The translations under genes were made by a program, and so were the position numbers. Below the pieces are notes generated by a model. It did no database searches and was not told the DNA's origin. It saw nothing but the letters and a program-made list of their open reading frames with translations. Source: Campylobacter sp. W0018 (GTDB taxonomy: Bacteria; Campylobacterota; Campylobacteria; Campylobacterales; Campylobacteraceae). Taken from it: a stretch of 64,000 nucleotides of DNA. The DNA is taken from positions 1-64,000 of the forward strand of contig JACHTQ010000008.1 in NCBI GenBank assembly GCA_020135845.1, read 5' to 3'. The stretch's first letter is position 1, and each line of letters begins with the position of its first letter. Below are positions 57,498 through 64,000 of the stretch, one piece after another.

Positions 57498-59522
57498 ATG
57501 CCACTTTCTAGATTAAATGAAGAGCAGTATCAAGCTGCGACTGCTGATTTTGGACATAATTTAATAATCGCAAGTGCAGGCACGGGAAAGACTTCTACTA
57601 TTGTTGCAAGAATATCTTATCTTTTAAGCAAGGGTATTGATCCACAAAAAATAATGCTTTTAACTTTTACCAACAAAGCTAGTAAGGAAATGATCGGTCG
57701 TTTAAATATTTTTTTCGATAAAAGCATTACAAATAAAATTCTTGCAGGAACCTTTCATAGCACGGCTTATACTTTATTAAAAAATGCAAATAAAAATATT
57801 ATCTTAAAACAGGCTAGCGAGTTAAAAACTTTACTTAGAAGCGTTTATGAAAAAAGAACTTTTAGACATTTAAGCGATGTAAAACCTTATCAAGCAAGTT
57901 ATTTATATGATGTGTATTCTTTATTTCAAAACAAAGCACATCAACAAGATTTTTTCACTTGGTTTTGTAAAAATTATGAAGAGCAGAGTATATATGCTGA
58001 AATTTATGAAGATATTTTTAAAGAGTATGAAAACGAAAAAAAGCGTTTTGACTATGTTGATTTCAATGACTTGCTTTTAAATTTAAAAGAACTTTTAAAA
58101 GAAAAACAATATGAATTTGATGAAATTTTAGTGGATGAATATCAAGACACAAACACTTTGCAAAGCTCTTTGATTGAATCTTTCAAAAGCAAAAGTTTAT
58201 TTTGCGTGGGTGATTATGATCAAAGTATTTATGCTTTTAATGGAGCGGATATTAATATTATTGGAAGCTTTAAAGAACGTTTTAAGGATGCAAAAATATT
58301 TTCTTTAAATAAAAACTATCGTTCTTCAAGAAGTATTCTGGCTTTGGCAAATAAAGTGATTTTAAATAACGAAAGACTTTATCCTAAAGAATTGGTTGTG
58401 ACAAGAAAAGATGAATTTAAAGCACCAACTTTATTAACCTTTGAAGAATTGTTCGATCAATATAAAAATATTGCCAAAATGATATTTACGAGCGGAGTAA
58501 ATTTAGAAGAAATTGCAGTTATTTTTAGAAACAATTCAAGCGCTGATGGAATTGAGGTGGCTTTAAGAGAGCAAGGGATTGCTAGTACTAGAAAAGGTAG
58601 TGGAAGTTTTTTTGAAAGCTTGGAGGTTAAAGCTTTTAATGCGATTTTAGCCTTGGTGATTAATCCAAAAGATATCATGGCTTTTATCCATCTAATCCAA
58701 TATACAAAAGGAGTAGGTGGGGTACTGGCAAAAGAAATTTTTGATGCACTTTTGAAATTAGGGCATGGAAATTTAATCAAAGGTTTTTTAGATCCTGATA
58801 AAAACGTGAATTTGCAAAATCATCAAAAAAGAAATTATCAACTTGGTCTTTTTGGGGATTTGGATGAATTATTAGACGAAGAACGTTTTAATTTACAGAG
58901 TGAATTTAATGTTCATCCTATTTTAAAAATTTCAAAAATCAATGATTTGTGCGCTAAAAATTTAGAAAAAATTTATTTTTTTCTAAAAGAAGCCGTGGAG
59001 ATTAAACACTCTTTGGCTTTGGTAAAATTAATTTGTCAAAATTCTTTTTATAGAGAAATTTGCGAAGAACTCGCTATTAAAAGAGCAACAAATAAAGCAG
59101 GGCAGGTTGATTTAACAAGAAAAGCTGAAAATTTAGAAAAAATAGAAGGTAAATTAAATGTCTTAAGAGAGCTTGCTAAAAACTACAGTGATATTTACAA
59201 ATATTACAATTTTTTAACCTTAGGTGCTAGTGAAATGGGTAGTGAAAAAGGGGTTAGCTTATTGAGTGTTCATGCAAGTAAAGGTTTAGAATTTGATCTT
59301 GTTTTTGTGGTGGATCTTGCGCAAGGTCGTTTTCCTAATCAAAAGCTTATGGGAATGGGAGGAAATTTAGAGGAAGAAAGAAGACTTTTTTATGTTGCGG
59401 TAACTAGAGCAAGAAATATACTTTATCTCAGTTATGCAAAATATGATAAAAATAAAAAAACCTCTTTCTCCCCTTCATGCTTCTTAATAGAAGCTGGACT
59501 TTGCAAAGCGGAGAAACTTTGA
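57498..59522 (+). CDS. UvrD/Rep-family superfamily 1 DNA helicase
   Basis: A 674-aa SF1A helicase. Motif I is ASAGTGKTSTIVARI (near residue 26), motif II VDEYQDTNTLQ, motif III GDYDQSIYAFNGAD, motif IV LNKNYRSSRSIL, motif V VSLLSVHASKGLEFDLVFVVDL and motif VI ERRLFYVAVTRARN. All are intact. It unwinds DNA 3' to 5' in repair and replication restart. Another UvrD paralogue may exist elsewhere; Rep or PcrA is an equally good label. The gene has its own promoter and is followed by tpx on the same strand. Confidence 0.93.
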   Translation: MPLSRLNEEQYQAATADFGHNLIIASAGTGKTSTIVARISYLLSKGIDPQKIMLLTFTNKASKEMIGRLNIFFDKSITNKILAGTFHSTAYTLLKNANKNIILKQASELKTLLRSVYEKRTFRHLSDVKPYQASYLYDVYSLFQNKAHQQDFFTWFCKNYEEQSIYAEIYEDIFKEYENEKKRFDYVDFNDLLLNLKELLKEKQYEFDEILVDEYQDTNTLQSSLIESFKSKSLFCVGDYDQSIYAFNGADINIIGSFKERFKDAKIFSLNKNYRSSRSILALANKVILNNERLYPKELVVTRKDEFKAPTLLTFEELFDQYKNIAKMIFTSGVNLEEIAVIFRNNSSADGIEVALREQGIASTRKGSGSFFESLEVKAFNAILALVINPKDIMAFIHLIQYTKGVGGVLAKEIFDALLKLGHGNLIKGFLDPDKNVNLQNHQKRNYQLGLFGDLDELLDEERFNLQSEFNVHPILKISKINDLCAKNLEKIYFFLKEAVEIKHSLALVKLICQNSFYREICEELAIKRATNKAGQVDLTRKAENLEKIEGKLNVLRELAKNYSDIYKYYNFLTLGASEMGSEKGVSLLSVHASKGLEFDLVFVVDLAQGRFPNQKLMGMGGNLEEERRLFYVAVTRARNILYLSYAKYDKNKKTSFSPSCFLIEAGLCKAEKL

Positions 59523-59550
59523 TTTTAAAAAAATATTAGTATTTATGAGA

Positions 59551-59556
59551 TATAAT
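59551..59556 (+). promoter_or_regulatory. -10 box for tpx
   Basis: TATAAT 54 bases upstream of the tpx ATG. The gap to the start is long enough for an operator; TTATAA-type half sites lie just downstream, but I cannot assign a PerR box. Confidence 0.45.
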
Positions 59557-59609
59557 TACTCTTATAAACATAATTTCAATGTTTTAAACTATAAAATAAG
59601 GAGAATATT

Positions 59610-60134
59610 ATGAGTTCAGTTAATTTTAAAGGAAGTCCAGTAAAGCTTAAAGGAAATGCTTTAGAAGTTGGAGATCAAGCGCCAAAATTAAGCTTAAAAG
59701 CAAAAGATTTAAGTTTGGTTGAAATCGGTGCAGCTGGAAAAACTCAAATTATTTTAAGTGTGCCAAGCCTTGATACTCCAGTATGTGCTACAGAGGCTAG
59801 AGATTTTAATAAAAAAGTAGCAAGTTATAACGGAGCAGAAGTTATTATAGTGAGCATGGATTTACCTTTTGCTATGGGAAGATTTTGCAGTACAGAAGGT
59901 ATAGAAAATTTAACTGTTGCTAGTGATTTTGTTTCTAAAGAATTTGGTGAAAAATATGGAGTTTTAATCGAAGATACTGCATTAGAAGGTCTTTTAGCTC
60001 GTGCTGTGTTTGTGGTTAAAGATGGAAAAATCGCTTATAAAGAATTAGTTAATGAAATCACAGAAATGCCTGATATTTCTAAACTTGACTCTTTTTTTAA
60101 TAGCTGCGGTTGCGGTGGTTGCGGCTGTCATTAA
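59610..60134 (+). CDS. tpx: Thiol peroxidase Tpx (2-Cys peroxiredoxin) with a Cys-rich tail
   Basis: A 174-aa peroxiredoxin that reduces peroxides in the cytoplasm or periplasm. The peroxidatic Cys59 lies in LDTPVCATEARDF and the resolving Cys93 in MGRFCSTEGI, as in Tpx. The C terminus is unusual: after DSFFNS it ends CGCGGCGCH, with Cys166, 168, 171, 173 and His174. Most Tpx end before this point. The tail looks like a metal-binding or extra redox motif. AAGGAG precedes the ATG. Strong terminator downstream. Confidence 0.95.
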   Translation: MSSVNFKGSPVKLKGNALEVGDQAPKLSLKAKDLSLVEIGAAGKTQIILSVPSLDTPVCATEARDFNKKVASYNGAEVIIVSMDLPFAMGRFCSTEGIENLTVASDFVSKEFGEKYGVLIEDTALEGLLARAVFVVKDGKIAYKELVNEITEMPDISKLDSFFNSCGCGGCGCH

Positions 60135-60145
60135 TCTAAATACTT

Positions 60146-60170
60146 TGGTCACAAGCTTTTGTGACCATTT
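60146..60170 (+). terminator. Terminator after tpx
   Basis: TGGTCACAA (60146-60154), GCTT loop, TTGTGACCA (60159-60167), then TTTATAAA. A 9-bp perfect stem 12 bases after the stop. The rest of the 265-base gap to napA is AT-rich DNA without further genes. Confidence 0.75.
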
Positions 60171-60356
60171 ATAAACAACTAATCTTTTAAAATATATTTT
60201 TTTCCTTTTTTGATACAGATATAATCTTTAGGATATTTTTTTATTAATTTATATTATTTCTTTTTAATAAAAATTTCTTTTAAAAATACTATAAAATAGA
60301 TATTTAAAATTATTATTTTTTTGAAAAAATAAGAATGAAAATTTACATTTAATTGT

Positions 60357-60362
60357 TATAAT
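60357..60362 (+). promoter_or_regulatory. -10 box for the nap operon
   Basis: TATAAT preceded by TGT, 38 bases before the napA ATG. AAAAGGAG at 60384-60391 is the ribosome site. The AT-rich stretch upstream is where regulators of nitrate respiration would bind, but no clear operator is seen. Confidence 0.55.
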
Positions 60363-60399
60363 TAGATGACTTTTTATTTTTTTAAAAGGAGAATAGTAT

Positions 60400-63174
60400 A
60401 TGAATAGAAGGGATTTTATTAAAAATACCGCTATTGCAAGTGCTGCTAGTGTGGCAGGACTAAGCGTGCCAACTTCTATGCTTGCCAAGCAAGAAGAGAA
60501 TTGGAAATGGGATAAAGCCGTTTGTAGATTTTGCGGAACAGGCTGTGGAATTATGATAGCTAGAAAAGATGGCAAAATAGTCGCTACAAAGGGAGATCCT
60601 GAAGCTCCAGTTAATCGTGGTCTTAACTGTATTAAGGGATATTTTAATGCTAAGATTATGTATGGAGAAGATCGTCTTGTGATGCCTTTAATGCGTGTCA
60701 ATGATAAAGGTGAATTTGATAAAAAAGGTAAATTTCAACAAGTTTCTTGGAAAAGAGCCTTTGATGAAATGGAAAAACAATTTAAAAAAGCCTATAATGA
60801 ATTAGGCGTAAGTGGCGTAGGTATTTTTGGTAGTGGTCAATATACTATTCAGGAAGGTTATGCGGCTTTAAAACTTGCAAAAGCTGGTTTTAGGACTAAT
60901 AATATTGATCCAAATGCAAGACATTGTATGGCTTCAGCGGTTGTAGGTTTTATGCAAACTTTTGGTGTGGATGAGCCATCAGGCTGTTATGATGATATAG
61001 AGCTTACAGACACTATCGTTACTTGGGGTGCTAATATGGCAGAAATGCATCCTATTTTGTGGTCTAGGGTAAGCGATAGAAAATTAAGCAATCTTGATAA
61101 AGTTAAGGTTGTTAATTTAAGTACCTATTCAAATAGAACCTCAAATATTGCTGATATAGAAATTATTTTTAAACCAAATACAGATTTAGCAATATGGAAC
61201 TATATCGCAAGAGAAATTGTTTATAATCATCCAGAAGCAATGGATAAAGAATTTATCAACAAACATTGTGTTTTTGCAACAGGATATGCTGATATTGGTT
61301 ATGGTATGAGAAATAATCCAAATCACCCTAAATTTAAAGCTAGTGAAAAAGATACAGTGGAAAAAGAAAATGTAATCACTTTAGATGAAGAAGAGGCAAC
61401 TTCTTTAGCGTATCTTGGAATGAAAAAAGGTGATAAATTCCATATGAAACACCAAGGTGTAGCGGATAAAAACTGGGAAATCTCTTTTGAAGAATTCAAA
61501 AAAGGTTTAGCTCCTTATACACTTGAATATACAGCAAAAGTTGCTAAAGGTGATGATAATGAATCTTTGGAAGACTTTAAGAAAAAACTTGAACAATTAG
61601 CAAAATTATACATAGAAAAAAATCGTAAGATAGTAAGTTTTTGGACTATGGGCTTTAATCAGCACACTCGTGGTTCTTGGGTTAATGAACAAGCTTATAT
61701 GGTGCATTTATTACTTGGAAAACAGGCAAAACCAGGTTCTGGAGCCTTTTCTTTAACTGGACAACCAAGTGCTTGTGGAACAGCAAGAGAAGTAGGAACT
61801 TTTTCTCATCGTTTGCCTGCTGATATGGTTGTGGTAAATCCAAAACATAGAGAAATTTCAGAAAAAATATGGAAAGTTCCAGCTAAAACAATCAATCCAA
61901 AACCAGGCTCTCCTTTTGTTGGAATTATGAGAGATTTAGAGGATGGTAAAATTAAATTTATTTGGGTTCAAGTAAATAATCCATGGCAAAATACTGCTAA
62001 TGCAAATCACTGGATCAAAGCCGCTAGAGATATGGATAATTTCATCGTTGTGAGTGATTGTTATCCAGGAATTTCAGCAAAAGTAGCCGATCTTATTTTA
62101 CCAAGTGCTATGATTTATGAAAAATGGGGTGCTTATGGAAATGCTGAAAGAAGAACTCAACATTGGAGACAACAAGTTTTACCAGTAGGTGCTGCTATGA
62201 GTGATACATGGCAAATTTTTGAATTTGCAAAAAGATTTAAACTTAAAGAAGTTTGGAAAGAGCAAAAAGTTGACGATAAACTCACTTTACCAAGCGTCTT
62301 AGAAGAAGCAAAAGCTATGGGATATAACGAAGATAATACCTTATTTGATGTATTATTTGCCAATAAAGAAGCAAGAAGCTTTAAAACAAACGATCCAATC
62401 GCTAAAGGTTTTGATAATACCGATGCTAATGGGGATGAAAGAAAAATCGAAGGCAGCGATGGAAAAGAATTTAAAGGTTATGGCTTCTTTGTTCAAAAAT
62501 ATCTTTGGGAAGAGTATAGAAAATTTGGTTTAGGTCATGGACATGATTTGGCTGAATTTGATACTTACCATAAAGTAAGAGGTTTAAGATGGCCAGTTGT
62601 TAATGGCAAAGAAACTCAATGGAGATTTAATACCAAATTTGATTACTATGCTAAAAAAGCTTCTCCAAATTCTGATTTTGCTTTCTATGGAGAATTTGAT
62701 AAAATGTTGGCAAACGGTGATTTAAAAGCTCCAATTGATGAAAAACCACATAGTATTAAAAATAAAGCAAAAATTTTCTTTAGACCATTTATGAAAGCTC
62801 CAGAAAGACCAGATAAAGAATATCCATTCTGGTTGGCAACAGGTAGAGTTTTAGAGCATTGGCATAGTGGAACGATGACTATGCGTGTTCCAGAGCTTTA
62901 CAGAGCAGTTCCGGAAGCACTTTGCTATATGAGTGAAAAAGATGGAGAAAAATTAGGCTTAAAACAAGATGATTTGATTTGGATAGAGTCTCGTCGTGGT
63001 AAAGTAAAAGCAAGAGTTGATATGAGAGGAAGAAATAAACCACCAGTAGGTCTTGTATATGTTCCTTGGTTTGATGAAAATGTGTACATTAATAAAGTTA
63101 CTTTAGATGCTACTTGCCCACTTTCAAAACAAACCGATTATAAAAAATGTGCGGTAAAAATTTACAAGGCTTAA
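60400..63174 (+). CDS. napA: Periplasmic nitrate reductase catalytic subunit NapA
   Basis: A 924-aa molybdoprotein that reduces nitrate to nitrite in the periplasm. A Tat signal opens the protein ([18 protein letters not shown], residues 3-20). The 4Fe-4S cluster uses Cys42, Cys45, Cys49 and Cys77 (CRFCGTGC and GLNCIKGY), and Cys176 in ARHCMASAV is the molybdenum ligand. The Mo-bis-MGD domains run to the C terminus, which has [17 protein letters not shown]. It is the first gene of napAGH, the order of Campylobacter and Helicobacter relatives without napC. Confidence 0.98.
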   Translation: MNRRDFIKNTAIASAASVAGLSVPTSMLAKQEENWKWDKAVCRFCGTGCGIMIARKDGKIVATKGDPEAPVNRGLNCIKGYFNAKIMYGEDRLVMPLMRVNDKGEFDKKGKFQQVSWKRAFDEMEKQFKKAYNELGVSGVGIFGSGQYTIQEGYAALKLAKAGFRTNNIDPNARHCMASAVVGFMQTFGVDEPSGCYDDIELTDTIVTWGANMAEMHPILWSRVSDRKLSNLDKVKVVNLSTYSNRTSNIADIEIIFKPNTDLAIWNYIAREIVYNHPEAMDKEFINKHCVFATGYADIGYGMRNNPNHPKFKASEKDTVEKENVITLDEEEATSLAYLGMKKGDKFHMKHQGVADKNWEISFEEFKKGLAPYTLEYTAKVAKGDDNESLEDFKKKLEQLAKLYIEKNRKIVSFWTMGFNQHTRGSWVNEQAYMVHLLLGKQAKPGSGAFSLTGQPSACGTAREVGTFSHRLPADMVVVNPKHREISEKIWKVPAKTINPKPGSPFVGIMRDLEDGKIKFIWVQVNNPWQNTANANHWIKAARDMDNFIVVSDCYPGISAKVADLILPSAMIYEKWGAYGNAERRTQHWRQQVLPVGAAMSDTWQIFEFAKRFKLKEVWKEQKVDDKLTLPSVLEEAKAMGYNEDNTLFDVLFANKEARSFKTNDPIAKGFDNTDANGDERKIEGSDGKEFKGYGFFVQKYLWEEYRKFGLGHGHDLAEFDTYHKVRGLRWPVVNGKETQWRFNTKFDYYAKKASPNSDFAFYGEFDKMLANGDLKAPIDEKPHSIKNKAKIFFRPFMKAPERPDKEYPFWLATGRVLEHWHSGTMTMRVPELYRAVPEALCYMSEKDGEKLGLKQDDLIWIESRRGKVKARVDMRGRNKPPVGLVYVPWFDENVYINKVTLDATCPLSKQTDYKKCAVKIYKA

Positions 63175-63191
63175 TCTAAGGGTTAATAAAA

Positions 63192-63935
63192 ATGAAGGGA
63201 CGAAGAGAGTTTTTTAGCTTTATTTTTAAGGGCGCTTGTCTTTGCACAGCTGGAGGATTTTTAGCTAATATAAAATTAAAAGCTAAGGATGATTTTTATT
63301 TACTTCCACCTGGAGCTGAAAATAAAGAAAGATTTTTAAGCAAATGTATCCGTTGTGGACTTTGTGTTAAAGCCTGTCCTTGGGATACCTTAAAACTTGC
63401 TGATTTATTAGATGAACCAAAGACTGGCACACCTTTTTTTAAAGCTAGAGAAATTCCTTGTCATCTTTGTGAGGACATTCCTTGTATAAAGGAATGTCCA
63501 ACGGATGCCTTAGATAAAAAACATTTAGATCAAGGGATAGAGTCTTTAAAAATGGGTGTTGCAGTTGTGGATTCTTCAGCTTGTATTGCTTTTTGGGGTT
63601 TGCAATGTGATGCTTGTCAAAGGGCTTGTCCTTTAATCGATAAGGCTTTAAAATTAGAATATAAAAGAAACGAAAGGACAGCAAAACATGCCTTTTTAAT
63701 CCCTGTTGTTGATAATGATGTTTGCGTAGGTTGTGGTATTTGTGAAAAAGTTTGTGTTACTCAAACACCTTCTATCCGTGTATTGCCGCGTGAATTTATC
63801 TTAGGAAAAGATTCAAGTCATTATGTAAAGGGTTGGGATAAAGATGATGAAAAACGTTTAAAAAATGCTAATTCTTCTAAACATTTTGATGCTAAAAAAG
63901 CACAAGATTATCTTAATGAAGGAGATAATTTATGA
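63192..63935 (+). CDS. napG: Ferredoxin-type quinol dehydrogenase subunit NapG
   Basis: A 247-aa iron-sulfur protein. A Tat-like signal starts it (RREFFSFIFKGACLCTAGGF). Four 4Fe-4S motifs follow: CIRCGLCVKACPWD, CHLCEDIPCIKECPTD, CDACQRACP and CVGCGICEKVC. It passes electrons from NapH and quinol toward NapA through NapB. It lies 17 bases after napA and its stop overlaps the napH ATG. Confidence 0.97.
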   Translation: MKGRREFFSFIFKGACLCTAGGFLANIKLKAKDDFYLLPPGAENKERFLSKCIRCGLCVKACPWDTLKLADLLDEPKTGTPFFKAREIPCHLCEDIPCIKECPTDALDKKHLDQGIESLKMGVAVVDSSACIAFWGLQCDACQRACPLIDKALKLEYKRNERTAKHAFLIPVVDNDVCVGCGICEKVCVTQTPSIRVLPREFILGKDSSHYVKGWDKDDEKRLKNANSSKHFDAKKAQDYLNEGDNL

Positions 63936-64000
63936 AATATTTGATTGCTAGACGCATAGTTCAAATAGGAATTTTATCTCTTTTTAGTTTTAAGGCAACG
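63932..64000 (+). CDS. napH: NapH quinol dehydrogenase membrane subunit, 5' part only
   Basis: Only 23 codons are inside the window (MKYLIARRIVQIGILSLFSF then KAT). They match the start of NapH, a four-helix membrane protein with two ferredoxin motifs, which follows napG in this operon. The ATG overlaps the napG stop (ATGA) and GAAGGAG lies 6 bases upstream. Confidence 0.9.
   Translation, partial: MKYLIARRIVQIGILSLFSFKAT

Overview
The window looks like the chromosome of a thermophilic Campylobacter (C. jejuni, C. coli or a close relative). The DNA is strongly AT-rich, the gene families are typical of the genus, and promoters show a clear TATAAT -10 with little -35. As I recall the C. jejuni reference map, the order dnaK, aspB, speA, hisS, tmk, coaD, ubiX, flgA, metQIN, valS, rep/uvrD, tpx, napAGH is nearly the same. 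The species cannot be fixed from this window: only one metQ is present, nothing resembling cysE lies between aspB and speA, and nothing resembling peb2 lies before tpx.

Region 1 (1-22.5 kb) is an integrated island at the 3' end of a tRNA-Arg gene. It carries most of a type VI secretion system: tssG, F, E, C, B and tssA on the minus strand, tssJ, K, L on the plus strand, tssM and an FHA-domain gene on the minus strand, and hcp on the plus strand. No vgrG, PAAR or clpV/tssH gene is inside the window; the cluster runs off the left edge. Between tssL and tssM lies a cargo module of about 4.4 kb: a lipoprotein gene broken by two frameshifts, a lipase-like gene wrecked by many lesions, and an intact orphan gene of unknown function. 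This reads as a dead phospholipase effector and lipoprotein immunity pair. The tRNA end of the island holds a broken Xer-type recombinase, a small unknown gene and a broken P4-type integrase, so the element is probably no longer mobile by its own enzymes. A candidate small RNA follows hcp.

Region 2 (22.5-34.9 kb) is core chromosome: a CorA-like transporter and tgt (minus); a TrkA-like protein, aroB, a MscS channel, a MiaB/MtaB-type methylthiotransferase and an FtsH-like AAA protein that lacks the protease zinc motif (plus); then the heat-shock operon hrcA-grpE-dnaK behind a strong promoter with HAIR-like and CIRCE-like operators.

Region 3 (34.9-43.1 kb) is a type I restriction-modification locus: hsdM, hsdS, a membrane-anchored accessory gene and hsdR. 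hsdS carries two pairs of long internal DNA repeats that could shuffle its recognition domains. Downstream is a metallo-beta-lactamase-fold gene with an in-frame amber codon.

Region 4 (43.1-64 kb) is housekeeping. It starts with a cupin gene and aspB, then an unknown 201-aa gene bracketed by a 23-bp direct repeat. A long minus-strand gene train follows (a membrane protein, valS, metN-metI-metQ, flgA, ubiX, coaD, tmk, hisS, speA; read from right to left). The right end has a UvrD/Rep helicase, tpx with an unusual cysteine-rich tail, and the start of the periplasmic nitrate reductase operon napA-napG-napH, the last cut by the window edge.
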